From JAJDBU01 sp046756925 (GTDB taxonomy: Bacteria > Nitrospirota > Nitrospiria > SBBL01 > JAADHI01): a stretch of 14,980 bases of DNA. Made by a program: the position numbers and the translations under genes. The first letter of the stretch is position 1; every line of letters begins with the position of its first letter. The DNA lies in the NCBI GenBank assembly GCA_046756925.1, contig JBHHXH010000068.1, positions 1-14,980 on the forward strand. Direction: 5' to 3'. The notes under the pieces are model-generated. The model made no database searches. It had not been told where the DNA came from and was given only the letters and a program-made list of their open reading frames with translations. Of the stretch, positions 6,872-14,732 are shown piece by piece.

Positions 6872-7399
6872 ATGGATGCCGTGGAAGCGCGCAAATTGGG
6901 TAACACCATGCTGATCAGCCGACTGGTTCGGGCCGTGCAGCTCGACCCTCAGCTTTATTCAGAGGTTGCTGCCGACAAAAGCGCCTTGGTTCAAGCCCTC
7001 GCCATCATTTTTATTTCGAGTGCGGCCATCGGCGTGGGTAGCGCCGGTGGATATCCGGGACAGATCCCCTATATGGCCATGATGGCGCTACTCGGCAGGA
7101 TGGCCTGGATCGGGACAATCTATATCATCGGAACAAAGCTCTTTACAGGGCACGCGACCCAAGCCGATTTTGGGGCGATCGTTCGCGTTGCAGGATTCGC
7201 GAGCGCGCCGGCCCTGATTCGCGTGATCGCCTATTTCCCTCCCTTTACCGTCATCGCCTCGGTTGGGGCAATTATTTGGGCCTTCGGGGCGATGGTCATT
7301 GCCGTGCAGCAAGCCTTCGCCTATCGTAGGATATCCCATGCCGTCGGCCTCATATTTTTGGGCTGGTTCTTATTTCAAGCGTTGCTCTTTTTCGCCTGA
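6872..7399 (+). CDS. Yip1-like multi-pass membrane protein
   Basis: The product has 175 residues from ATG 6872, or 163 from ATG 6908. The second start fits the family better because Yip1-type bacterial proteins usually open with a sequence like MLISRLVRAVQLDPQLYSEV. Neither start has a good ribosome site. After this amphipathic start come about five hydrophobic helices: ALAIIFISSAAIGVG, MAMMALLGRMAWIGTIYIIG, FGAIVRVAGFASAPALIRVI, VIASVGAIIWAFGAMVIAVQ and AVGLIFLGWFLFQALLFFA. Bacterial Yip1-domain proteins are integral inner-membrane proteins of mostly unknown role. The gene sits 50 bases after the epimerase gene and could be read from the same transcript, but no functional link is evident. 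Confidence 0.72.
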   Translation: MDAVEARKLGNTMLISRLVRAVQLDPQLYSEVAADKSALVQALAIIFISSAAIGVGSAGGYPGQIPYMAMMALLGRMAWIGTIYIIGTKLFTGHATQADFGAIVRVAGFASAPALIRVIAYFPPFTVIASVGAIIWAFGAMVIAVQQAFAYRRISHAVGLIFLGWFLFQALLFFA

Positions 7400-7476
7400 A
7401 CTTTTGAAACAATAGCTGTCCATACAACTAGCCGATCCCTTTACCCCCGTGCAATCTTTGTGCTACTTTTTTACAC

Positions 7477-8157
7477 ATGATTACAATGAACAAGGTGGGC
7501 AAGGTCTACCCGCATCCGACGCATCCGGTGCATGCTTTGCGGGATGTTTCGCTCACCATCGAAAAAGGATCTTTTTGCCTGTTGATGGGACCCAGCGGCT
7601 GTGGGAAATCAACCCTGCTCAACCTCATGGGTGGGCTCGATGTGCCGAGCTCGGGCGAAATCCTATTTAACGGACGATCGACCGCCGATTTTGCCGACCG
7701 CGATTGGACGGCGCTGCGCCGTTTTGATATCGGGATGATCTTCCAGTTTTTCAATCTCCTGCCCATGTTGACGGCGTTGGAAAACGTCTGCCTTCCCCTT
7801 CTTCTCCGGGGCGATCCGCCGGAACGGGCCGGAATGGCGGCATCGGCGGCGCTGAAAAACGTCGGCCTCGATCATCGTGTCGATCATCTGCCGAGCGCCT
7901 TGTCCGGCGGGGAGATGCAGCGGGTCGCCATCGCGCGCGCCCTGGCGATTTCCCCGGAACTGTTGTTGGCCGACGAGCCTACCGGCAACCTCGATTCGCA
8001 TACGGGTGACGGCATCCTCTCACTCTTGTCCGCACAAATGAGGGCATCGGGCGTGACGCTCCTCATGGCCACGCACAGCGAACAGGCCCGTTCCTTTGCA
8101 GATCAAATCATCCACATGAAAGACAGCGAGATCGACCGGATCGAATCATTGAAATGA
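7477..8157 (+). CDS. ABC transporter ATP-binding protein, LolD/MacB/AttE type
   Basis: This 226-residue ATPase would drive a mechanotransmission-type (FtsX-fold) transporter at the inner membrane. Visible motifs are Walker A GPSGCGKST at residues 38-46, the Q-loop Gln90 in GMIFQFFNLLP, signature LSGGEMQRVAIARAL from 142, Walker B LLLADEP at 162-168 with TGNLDS, and His200. The FQ-FNLLP and ADEPTGNLD strings are typical of the LolD/MacB/FtsE group. Its stop overlaps the next start (ATGA at 8154-8157), so ATPase and permease are made together. No clear ribosome site precedes ATG 7477; ATG 7486 is an alternative. Substrate is inferred to be lipid or lipoprotein-like from the neighbours, not from this gene. 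Confidence 0.93.
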   Translation: MITMNKVGKVYPHPTHPVHALRDVSLTIEKGSFCLLMGPSGCGKSTLLNLMGGLDVPSSGEILFNGRSTADFADRDWTALRRFDIGMIFQFFNLLPMLTALENVCLPLLLRGDPPERAGMAASAALKNVGLDHRVDHLPSALSGGEMQRVAIARALAISPELLLADEPTGNLDSHTGDGILSLLSAQMRASGVTLLMATHSEQARSFADQIIHMKDSEIDRIESLK

Positions 8158-10730
8158 ACCAAGGCCTGCTCCTCAAATTTATTTCACTGCGCCACCTGCT
8201 TCGCGAAAAACGGTCTTGGCTGACGTTGGTGGGTGTGGCGCTCGGCATTTCGGTCTTCGTGTCGATTCGCATCGCCAACCGAAGCGTTTTGGATGCCTAT
8301 CGGCAGTCGGTCGATGCCTTTGTCGGTGAAACGACGCTGGAAGTGGTGGGTAAAAGCGGCGCCATTGACGAAAGGCTGTTGATCGATCTTCGGGAAGCCC
8401 ACGGGATATCGGAAATTTCCCCGATTGTCCAAAGCGTTCTGCCAATGGCACAACCGGCGGTTGCTCAAGGGGAGATGCTGCTCTTGATGGGAATCGATTT
8501 ATTCCAAGAGCGGCATTTCCGAAGATATGACATCGAAGCGGGAAAAAAGGGCGTCGATCTGACCACGGCTTTCGAAACCTTGCTCGACCCCGCTTCGGCG
8601 TTCTTAACGGCGTCCTTTGCAAAACACTACGGACTGCGCATCGGCGATCCCTTTTCGGTCCGAAGCGGGGTCGAACTGTTGCCATTCAAGGTGGCCGGCC
8701 TCATCAAGGGCGAAGGGATTGCGCGGACACGGGACGGCAACATCGCCTTTTTGGATATCGCATCGGCACAATGGCGCTTCGATAAAGTCGGACAGCTCAA
8801 CCGAATCGACCTGATAACGGACGATCGCGTTCCCCTCGATACCCTCATCGCAGGACTCGAAAAGCAGCTCGGGAACGGAGTGCATGTCCGTCGCCCCCAA
8901 CAACGCAATCGTCACATTGAAAAGATGCTCTTTTCTTTTCAGATGAATCTGACCGCTTTGAGCGCGATTTCACTCTTTGTGGGGCTTTTTCTCATTTACA
9001 ATACCCTCTTGGTCTCCGTGGCGCATCGCAAAAAAGAAATCGGCATGCTTCGCGCCCTTGGCGTGGATTGCGGTGAGATCTTTCGACTCTTTACCCTCGA
9101 GGGCATGGTCATTGGCATCGCCGGTGGTTTCCTCGGCGTTTTAACAGGCGCCTTGCTGGCGCGTTGGGTTGTGCAGGTTTTATCGACCACAGTGACGTCG
9201 CTCTACGTTGCCATTCCGCCCACCCCTTTTTCCCTTCCGCCGTTGCTCTTTGTCGAAGGGCTGATTATCGGGGTGCTGGTTGCGACCTTCTCCGCGCTTT
9301 ACCCGGCTTGGCAGGCGGGGCGTCTCAAGCCACGGGAGGCCATGGAGGGGATCTATCACTCGGAAGGCCCGGGTTTCAATGACCGTGGATTGTTGGGGAT
9401 TGCTGCCGTTTTGGGTTTGGCGGCTTTTTTGCTGTGCAGCTTGCCCATGCAATGGGGCCTGTCTTGGAACGGCTACATTGCCGCGGCCTTGCTGCTCGCC
9501 GCTTTTTCGCTTCTCGTGCCTTCGGCCATCTTTTTCTTTTCCAGGCTCGTCCGCCTCCTCAGCAAAAAAAGCGCACCCGCTTGGCGTCTGGCCCAGGGCC
9601 ATCTGGAACAGGCCATCCGTCGCAATGCCCCGACGGTTTCGGCTTTTATGGCAGCCTTGGCTATGATGATTAGTGTGGTCATCATGATCGAAAGCTACCG
9701 GACGACGGTGTTGATTTGGATCGATCAGAGCATCCAGGCCGATGTGATCGGCTTCCCGGCTTCTTACATGGCCAGCGATTCCGACGAATCGATGCCGGAG
9801 TCCATCCTCAATGAAATCGTCGCCCTCCTCGAAGTCAAGGCGGTCGACGGCTACCGTTCGCGGATGATCCTGTTTCGAGACACATCGGTCGAATTGGCCG
9901 CGCGCGATTTGTCCGTTCACGCGGCCTACAGCGATTATCTATTTCGAGCAGGGAATCGGGACCGCATCTTCCGTCAAGCCGCCCAAGGGGAGGCCGTCTT
10001 GGTGTCCGAAGTCCTCGCCAACCGCTTTGGGCTCCGGGAAGGCGAGCACGTTGCGCTCCCGACGCCGCAAGGTCCAATGGCCTTCGAAATTGCGGGTATT
10101 TTTTACGACTACGGTACCGACGGCGGCAAGATGGTGGTTGATCGTTCGCATGTCCAAAACAAGTGGCGGGATCGGCGGATCGATGCCCTTTTGGTGTATC
10201 TTGACGAAGAAGCCGATGCTGTATCGGTTCGACAACAGCTGCTTGCAACATGGGGCGCTGCACAAGGTTTGGCCTTTACGACCCAGGGTGATTTCAAAAC
10301 GGAGATCATGGACATCTTTGACCAGACCTTCCTGATTACCTATGCCCTCGAATGGATCGCCATCGCCGTGGCGCTTTTGGGCATCGCCAATACGCTCTTC
10401 GTTTCCATCTTGGAGCGCCGCCGCGAGATCGGCATTCTTCGCGCCGTCGGTGCATCGCGGCCCCAGGTGATCCGCATCGTCATGATCGAGGCCTTTTACA
10501 TGGGTGTTATCGGTAATGTCATCGCCTTGATCTGCGGATTTTTTCTGTCGCTTCTGCTCATTTTCGTCATCAACAAGGCGTCTTTTGGATGGACCTTGCA
10601 ATTTTATTTTCCGCCCGAAATCTTGTTGCATTCTTTCCTCGTCGCCGTTGGGGCCGCCCTGCTGGCCGCGTTTTTCCCCGCCTGCAAGGCCGCACGTACC
10701 GATTTAAAGGAAGCCATTGCCTATGAATGA
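8154..10730 (+). CDS. Large ABC permease with two FtsX units
   Basis: The 858-residue inner-membrane protein has the layout of two FtsX/MacB-like permeases joined end to end. Unit 1 has a first helix near residues 22-40 (WLTLVGVALGISVFVSIRIA), a periplasmic domain of about 220 residues, and a three-helix FtsX bundle from about 264 to 396 that contains HRKKEIGMLRALG and ends in LKPREAMEG. After two linking helices, unit 2 repeats this. It has a first helix at about residues 497-516 (SAFMAALAMMISVVIMIESY), a second periplasmic domain, and a bundle from about 731 containing RRREIGILRAVGAS and ending in ARTDLKEAIAYE. Such fused permeases pair with LolD-like ATPases. The ATGA overlap upstream and the overlapping AttH-like gene downstream suggest an AttEFGH-type system. 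Confidence 0.92.
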   Translation: MNQGLLLKFISLRHLLREKRSWLTLVGVALGISVFVSIRIANRSVLDAYRQSVDAFVGETTLEVVGKSGAIDERLLIDLREAHGISEISPIVQSVLPMAQPAVAQGEMLLLMGIDLFQERHFRRYDIEAGKKGVDLTTAFETLLDPASAFLTASFAKHYGLRIGDPFSVRSGVELLPFKVAGLIKGEGIARTRDGNIAFLDIASAQWRFDKVGQLNRIDLITDDRVPLDTLIAGLEKQLGNGVHVRRPQQRNRHIEKMLFSFQMNLTALSAISLFVGLFLIYNTLLVSVAHRKKEIGMLRALGVDCGEIFRLFTLEGMVIGIAGGFLGVLTGALLARWVVQVLSTTVTSLYVAIPPTPFSLPPLLFVEGLIIGVLVATFSALYPAWQAGRLKPREAMEGIYHSEGPGFNDRGLLGIAAVLGLAAFLLCSLPMQWGLSWNGYIAAALLLAAFSLLVPSAIFFFSRLVRLLSKKSAPAWRLAQGHLEQAIRRNAPTVSAFMAALAMMISVVIMIESYRTTVLIWIDQSIQADVIGFPASYMASDSDESMPESILNEIVALLEVKAVDGYRSRMILFRDTSVELAARDLSVHAAYSDYLFRAGNRDRIFRQAAQGEAVLVSEVLANRFGLREGEHVALPTPQGPMAFEIAGIFYDYGTDGGKMVVDRSHVQNKWRDRRIDALLVYLDEEADAVSVRQQLLATWGAAQGLAFTTQGDFKTEIMDIFDQTFLITYALEWIAIAVALLGIANTLFVSILERRREIGILRAVGASRPQVIRIVMIEAFYMGVIGNVIALICGFFLSLLLIFVINKASFGWTLQFYFPPEILLHSFLVAVGAALLAAFFPACKAARTDLKEAIAYE

Positions 10731-11973
10731 TGTTGATTTCCATTTTGTGATTTTCAGTTTGTTATTTCTTATCTCTTTGTTTTTTGCGATCTCCCCTTTC
10801 ACAAAGGGAGGCAAGGGGGGTGGGTACGGCACCCGGCAAAATTACCCTCGATCCCCCTTTTGCAAAGGGGGCGGTTTTGTTGCGATGGGGGTCTTTCTTT
10901 TCGTTAGCGTTGGTTTTGTGTGGGCCGAACCGGGCACCGAAGGAACCCGTTTCGAAAAGGCCTTGCCGGGCTACCGCTTTGCCTTTCCAAGGGATCACGG
11001 CAGCCACCCCACTTATCTTATTGAATGGTGGTATTTCACGGGCAATCTCCAGTCGAAAAGCGGCGATGCCTATGGTTACGAGTTGACCTTTTTCCGTCGC
11101 GGTATCGAAAACACGTTTGTAGAGGAGAATCCCTCTAGATGGACGGTGCGTGATCTCTATCTGGCACACTTTGCGGTGAGCGATCTCCCCAAAAAGCGGT
11201 TTTTTTACGAAGAAAAGATCAGCCGGGCGGCCCTCGGAAAGGCGGGGGCGAAAGAAGGCGAGATGGAGGTTTGGATCGACCGTTGGTCCGCCGTTCAAGA
11301 AGGCGAGACGATGCGCCTGATTGCGGGCGAGGGTGCATTTCGCATCGCGCTGGAATTAAGACCTGCCAAACCCCTTGTGATTCACGGCACGGAGGGTGTC
11401 AGCCGCAAAGGCGATGCCCTCGGCGATGCAAGTCATTATTATTCCTTTACGCGGTTGATGACCGAAGGGAGCATGGTTGCCAATGGAAAAGAAATTGCGG
11501 TCACGGGTTTGAGCTGGATGGACCATGAGTTCGGCAGCAGCCTGTTGGGGGCGGATCAAGTGGGCTGGGACTGGTTTTCGATTCAGCTCGATGATGGCAG
11601 CGACTATATGTTTTATCAAATCCGTGAAAAAGGCGGCGGTAAAGATGCCGTCTCCAGTGGGACGGCCGTCGCGTTCGACGGGACGGCGCGGCATCTTCGG
11701 TCCGAGGATTTTACCCTGAAACCGCTTTCGCATTGGACGAGCTCCAAAAGCGGGGGGGCTTATCCGCTCGTTTGGGAAATCGCGCTTCCTTCCGAAGGAC
11801 TCGTCCTCAGAGCGGAACCGGCGATGGACGATCAGGAGCTCATGACCGACGAAAGCACCCGCGTCACCTATTGGGAGGGAGCCAGCCGTTTCAGCGGCAC
11901 GAAACGGGGCGAGACCGTCTCGGGTGCCGGTTATATCGAGTTGACCGGCTATGCCGGGCGTTTAAACGACTAA
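10723..11973 (+). CDS. Secreted lipocalin-like protein of the AttH/CrtC family
   Basis: The 416-residue product is read from ATG 10723, which lies inside the end of the permease gene (stop 10728-10730) after AAGGAAG at 10706-10712. The conserved family blocks are FPRDHGSHPTYLIEWWYFTG (EWWYF at residues 101-105), WMDHEFGSS from 265, GWDWFSIQLDDGSDYMFYQI, and a C-terminal YIELTGYAGRL. These define the calycin-type fold shared by CrtC (carotenoid hydratase) and AttH. No carotenoid genes are near, and the gene follows an ATPase/FtsX pair, so an AttH-like periplasmic partner that binds a hydrophobic ligand is more likely. The leader is odd: a hydrophobic start (FHFVIFSLLFLISLFFA) is followed by repeat-encoded residues PFTKGGKGG...SPFCKGG and then by a second hydrophobic stretch, GVFLFVSVGFVWA. 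ATG 10885 is an alternative start that would use only the second stretch. Confidence 0.88.
   Translation: MNDVDFHFVIFSLLFLISLFFAISPFTKGGKGGGYGTRQNYPRSPFCKGGGFVAMGVFLFVSVGFVWAEPGTEGTRFEKALPGYRFAFPRDHGSHPTYLIEWWYFTGNLQSKSGDAYGYELTFFRRGIENTFVEENPSRWTVRDLYLAHFAVSDLPKKRFFYEEKISRAALGKAGAKEGEMEVWIDRWSAVQEGETMRLIAGEGAFRIALELRPAKPLVIHGTEGVSRKGDALGDASHYYSFTRLMTEGSMVANGKEIAVTGLSWMDHEFGSSLLGADQVGWDWFSIQLDDGSDYMFYQIREKGGGKDAVSSGTAVAFDGTARHLRSEDFTLKPLSHWTSSKSGGAYPLVWEIALPSEGLVLRAEPAMDDQELMTDESTRVTYWEGASRFSGTKRGETVSGAGYIELTGYAGRLND
10791..10871. repeat. Palindromic repeat pair lying in the signal-peptide coding region
   Basis: CTCCCCTTTCACAAAGGGAG (10791-10810) is a near-perfect hairpin. CCCCCTTTTGCAAAGGGGG (10853-10871) has eight-base perfect arms around TGC. 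Between them are a GGGT/ACCC mini-hairpin (10822-10834) and G-rich sequence. This two-hairpin arrangement is the look of dispersed REP-like elements that normally sit between genes. Here it is in frame with the lipocalin-like gene and adds about 30 residues. Confidence 0.75.
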
Positions 11974-12033
11974 ACCGGTTTTCTCCGGCGTCTCGTGGAC
12001 GGAACGGAGATTTTTCGTTTCCAAGCTAGGATC

Positions 12034-12055
12034 AGATCAAGAGAAAGGTTGATCT
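12034..12055. other. Short perfect inverted repeat upstream of tpx
   Basis: AGATCAA (12034-12040) and TTGATCT (12049-12055) form a perfect seven-base dyad with an eight-base gap, in the 212-base interval between the lipocalin-like gene and tpx. No T-run follows, so an operator is as likely as a terminator. The rest of the interval shows no gene, and no clear promoter could be fixed. Confidence 0.3.
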
Positions 12056-12185
12056 CCCGCAGGACTTCATGGCATGATTCGGCTTGTGTATCGTTTTCTT
12101 GAATGTGGCCGACACCTTGTTCCCAATCCATCTTCAGGGTGTCTTAGCGAACGCATAACCCGTCAATCAAAAAAGGAGAAGCATC

Positions 12186-12686
12186 ATGGCGAAGATCACC
12201 TTGAAAGGAAATCCCATCGAAACGGCAGGCGATTTGCCAGGCGTGGGCAGCGATGCGCCCGCCTTTACCCTGGTGAAGAACGATTTATCCGAAGTGAGCC
12301 TGAGCGACTTTGCCGGCAAGACAGCGGTGTTGAATATTTTCCCCAGTATCGACACGCCAGTGTGCGCAGGATCGGTCAAGCGTTTCAATCAAGAGGCTTC
12401 CAATTTAAACGGCACGGTCGTGCTCTGTATTTCCGCCGACCTGCCTTTTGCCTTGGGGCGCTTTTGCGGGGCGGAGGGTTTAAACGATGTGATTCCCTTG
12501 TCTGTTTTTCGCGCTCCCGATTTCGGCAAAAACTACGGCGCCCTTATTACCACCGGCCCGCTTGCGGGCATTCTTTCGCGGGCCATCGTCATTGTCGACG
12601 GTTCCGGCAAAGTGACCTACACCGAGCAGGTGCCCGAAATCACGCAAGATCCGAACTTTGATACGGCCCTGGCGGCCCTTTCCTAA
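12186..12686 (+). CDS. tpx: Thiol peroxidase (Tpx), atypical 2-Cys peroxiredoxin
   Basis: The 166-residue enzyme reduces hydrogen peroxide and organic, especially lipid, hydroperoxides, and is recycled by thioredoxin. The sequence shows the family start ITLKGNPIETAGDLPGVGSD, then FPSIDTPVCAGSVKRFN with the peroxidatic Cys60, and ALGRFCGAEGL with the resolving Cys94. Both match the two cysteines of E. coli Tpx in spacing, and the length is standard. A strong AAGGAG site stands 8 bases before the ATG, and a perfect terminator follows 27 bases after the stop, so this is a one-gene unit. With no leader seen it could be cytoplasmic; some Tpx proteins are periplasmic. Confidence 0.97.
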   Translation: MAKITLKGNPIETAGDLPGVGSDAPAFTLVKNDLSEVSLSDFAGKTAVLNIFPSIDTPVCAGSVKRFNQEASNLNGTVVLCISADLPFALGRFCGAEGLNDVIPLSVFRAPDFGKNYGALITTGPLAGILSRAIVIVDGSGKVTYTEQVPEITQDPNFDTALAALS

Positions 12687-12713
12687 ACAATCGTCATCCG
12701 ACCCACCCGAAGC

Positions 12714-12749
12714 GGCATCCCCGCATCCTATAGCGGGGATGCCTTTTTT
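12714..12749 (+). terminator. Intrinsic terminator of tpx
   Basis: GGCATCCCCGC (12714-12724) and GCGGGGATGCC (12733-12743) form a perfect eleven-base stem with an eight-base loop, followed directly by six T (12744-12749). In the other direction no T-run follows, so it serves tpx and not the minus-strand genes. Confidence 0.95.
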
Positions 12750-12812
12750 GGGAATACGACGTTTCAGGCAATGTCCACAATGGGCCGAGACAGCTTGGTC
12801 CGTTCCCTCCGC

Positions 12813-13484
12813 TTAGAATCCCCTTTCATAATCCGTAAAGCCGAATCCTTTTTGGCGGAGATACCTTAAAAGCCAGTCAACCCCTTCGGGTATCCATGAT
12901 CGATTGAAGGACGCAGCCGGCTTAAAATAGTCTGCGGGCCAATGCAGGAAAAGACGTTCATGTAGAACGATGGCGCCGCCGCCGCAGTGGACGAGCCGTT
13001 CGGCTATTTTTTGAATTCGGTCTTTGTAGGTCAGCGGCGTGGTGCGGACATCGCTGATAAAGAAAGTGATACAGGCAAAACTTCGGCTGTCCAGTATCGC
13101 TCGGGCCTGCCCGGCCCGATAAACGCCGTAGGGCGGACGAAAATACCTCGCACGAAAGCCCTCCTCCTCCAATGCTTCCGCGATTGCCGCGTCGCATTGT
13201 CTGATTTCGTCATTCAGTCGGCGATTAGACAGGACCGGACCGAATTTATGTCCCATGCCGTGATTGACCAGCAAGTGCCCTTCCCGCCGGTACCGCTTGA
13301 CCAATTCCGGAGATCCCGCAGCATGTTTCCCGATGAGACAAAAAGCCGCGCGGATGCCCTGTTTACGGAGCACGTCCAGAAGCCCTTTCGTGACCCCGCC
13401 CTGCGGATTTGGGCCGTCGTCAAAGGAGAGGAGTACCTTTCCGGTGTCTCTTCCGAGGTCTTTATCGATGATGGTTTTGAGCAT
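12813..13484 (-). CDS. Polysaccharide deacetylase, NodB-homology family (CE4), without leader
   Basis: The 223-residue product carries the full CE4 motif set. Motif 1 is LSFDDGPN with base Asp22 and metal Asp23. Motif 2 is NHGMGH with His75 and His79 as metal ligands, where most members read NHTxxH or SHTxxH. Motif 3 is RPPYG from Arg116. Motif 5 is IVLHE with His175. These enzymes remove N- or O-acetyl groups from sugars such as GlcNAc polymers. No signal peptide or membrane anchor is visible, and a stop codon in frame eight codons upstream rules out a longer start. The enzyme therefore appears cytoplasmic unless the gene has lost its leader. No good ribosome site precedes the ATG. The gene lies 58 bases after the aldo/keto reductase gene on the same strand. 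Confidence 0.88.
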   Translation of the reverse strand: MLKTIIDKDLGRDTGKVLLSFDDGPNPQGGVTKGLLDVLRKQGIRAAFCLIGKHAAGSPELVKRYRREGHLLVNHGMGHKFGPVLSNRRLNDEIRQCDAAIAEALEEEGFRARYFRPPYGVYRAGQARAILDSRSFACITFFISDVRTTPLTYKDRIQKIAERLVHCGGGAIVLHERLFLHWPADYFKPAASFNRSWIPEGVDWLLRYLRQKGFGFTDYERGF

Positions 13485-13542
13485 GAGGGCAAACGACGAT
13501 CCAACACATTAAAGAACCGGCAAGCGATGCTTTGGTTTGTAC

Positions 13543-14406
13543 TCAAGCGATTTGTTGGTCGATCATGGCGACGTCATCAGCCGGGAGTCTGAGTCCCATC
13601 GCTTCTGCGTTGCTTCGGGTGCTTTCGGGGCGGCTGGCGCCGGGGATGGGAATGATCACCGAGGACTTGGCCAGGAGCCAAACAAGGGCGACCTGGTAGG
13701 GCGTCATCCGGTTGTGCGCGGCGATGTCTTGAAGCGCGCGATCCCGCCCGGTGCGCTTGTGCCTGCGGAAGCCGCCGACGGGGCTGTAGGGCAGAAAGGC
13801 GATGCCTTTTTTTTCGCAATAGGCCACTACCCCTTCCTTGAAAGCCTCCCGTTCGTAAAGGTTGCATTCGTTCTGCACGCTGACGATTTCGACGATGCCT
13901 TGGGCTTCCTTGATTTGATCGACCGACACGTTCGACAATCCCACATGGCGGACTTTCCCCATCTCTTTGAGTTCACGTAAGGCCCCGACACTATCGGCGA
14001 AGGGGATTTCATCATCCGGCGCGTGCAGTTGATAGAGGCCGATGCGGTCGGTATTCAAGGCTTTGAGACTCGCCTCGCAGGCCTTTTTGAGATGGTCGGG
14101 ACGGCCGTTGGTGGTCCAAGACCCATTGGGCCGCTCCATACCGCCCTTGGTCGCGACAATGACCGATGTGGACCCGCCCCATGCCTTGATGGCCTGGGCG
14201 ATTAATCTTTCGTTGTGCCCGATATCATTGTGATCCAAACAATAGACATCGGCCGTATCGATGAAGTCGATGCCATTGTCCAAGGCCGTGCAAATGGTTT
14301 TAATGGATTGGGCTCGATCCGGATGCCCCTGAATCGACATCGGCATGCCACCGAGTCCGATGGGGTTGACGCTGATGCCGGAGTTGCCGAGTTTGCGATG
14401 GTTCAT
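13543..14406 (-). CDS. Aldo/keto reductase
   Basis: The 287-residue product should be a soluble NADP-dependent oxidoreductase with a TIM-barrel fold. The start RKLGNSGISVNPIGLGGMPM is typical of the family. The catalytic tetrad is visible as Asp50 in GIDFIDTADVY, Tyr55, Lys87 in VATKGG and His128 in LYQLHAP. A cofactor-side SVIIPIPGASRPEST block is near the C-terminus. The gene has GGGAG 7 bases before its ATG on the minus strand. The protein ends soon after LRLPADDVAMIDQQIA, slightly shorter than many relatives but complete. The substrate cannot be predicted. It may be co-transcribed with the deacetylase downstream, though no functional link is obvious. Confidence 0.93.
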   Translation of the reverse strand: MNHRKLGNSGISVNPIGLGGMPMSIQGHPDRAQSIKTICTALDNGIDFIDTADVYCLDHNDIGHNERLIAQAIKAWGGSTSVIVATKGGMERPNGSWTTNGRPDHLKKACEASLKALNTDRIGLYQLHAPDDEIPFADSVGALRELKEMGKVRHVGLSNVSVDQIKEAQGIVEIVSVQNECNLYEREAFKEGVVAYCEKKGIAFLPYSPVGGFRRHKRTGRDRALQDIAAHNRMTPYQVALVWLLAKSSVIIPIPGASRPESTRSNAEAMGLRLPADDVAMIDQQIA

Positions 14407-14453
14407 GGTGATCTCCCGTATTTGTTTTTGAGTCTCAGTAGAATAAATTTTCT

Positions 14454-14732
14454 TCAGGATTCTGGCAAAAGTCCTCTCATTGCCTTTACATCAGCTTCCA
14501 AAGAATTCAGAAAACAATCCATCTTTTGAAAATCTAAGACATCTACTAAAAAGAATTCATTTTGGGTTTTCTTGTCTGTATCGATGTAGGCATAGTTTAC
14601 CTCTAGCTGAAAATGATCGTTTATAAGAGAGGGCTTTCCTTTTGACTCGACTTCTACTCTGTAAAAAGAACTAAAATCATTACAGACAATTATTTGTATT
14701 AGTCCAGACTTCATCTGACAAAGTTCTTGCAA
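14454..14732 (-). pseudogene. 3' part of a disrupted nuclease-like or hypothetical gene
   Basis: The open frame gives 92 residues from a TTG at 14732, but the first dozen or so (LQELCQMKSGLIQ) are encoded by what looks like the end of an insertion sequence. The genuine part therefore begins around 14694 with IIVCNDFSSFYRVEVESKGK and runs through a HFQLEVNYAYIDTDKKTQNE segment and FFLVDVLDFQKMD to the stop at 14454-14456. The charged, aromatic-rich mix looks like a real protein. The pattern FQLEVNYAY...EFFLVDVLDF recalls the C-terminal end of certain uncharacterised proteins whose N-terminal part reads like a PD-(D/E)XK nuclease, which is what the fragment at 14883-14980 encodes. The two pieces are in different frames with an IS remnant between them. 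Low GC sets it apart from its neighbours. Confidence 0.55.

Noticed and set aside
9180..10631. Long minus-strand frames opposite the FtsX permease (9180-9920, 9939-10631)
   Set aside because: They are His-, Gln- and Arg-rich nonsense opposite a clear membrane protein gene.
10723..11973. Carotenoid 1,2-hydratase (crtC) as the function of the lipocalin-like protein
   Set aside because: The fold family matches, but the ABC/FtsX neighbours and lack of carotenoid genes favour the AttH-type role.
12074..12661. 195-codon plus-strand frame
   Set aside because: It lies in another frame over tpx, whose catalytic cysteines, ribosome site and terminator are unambiguous.
12987..13980. Plus-strand frames across the deacetylase and reductase genes
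   Set aside because: They are shadows of the minus-strand genes, which show complete catalytic motifs.
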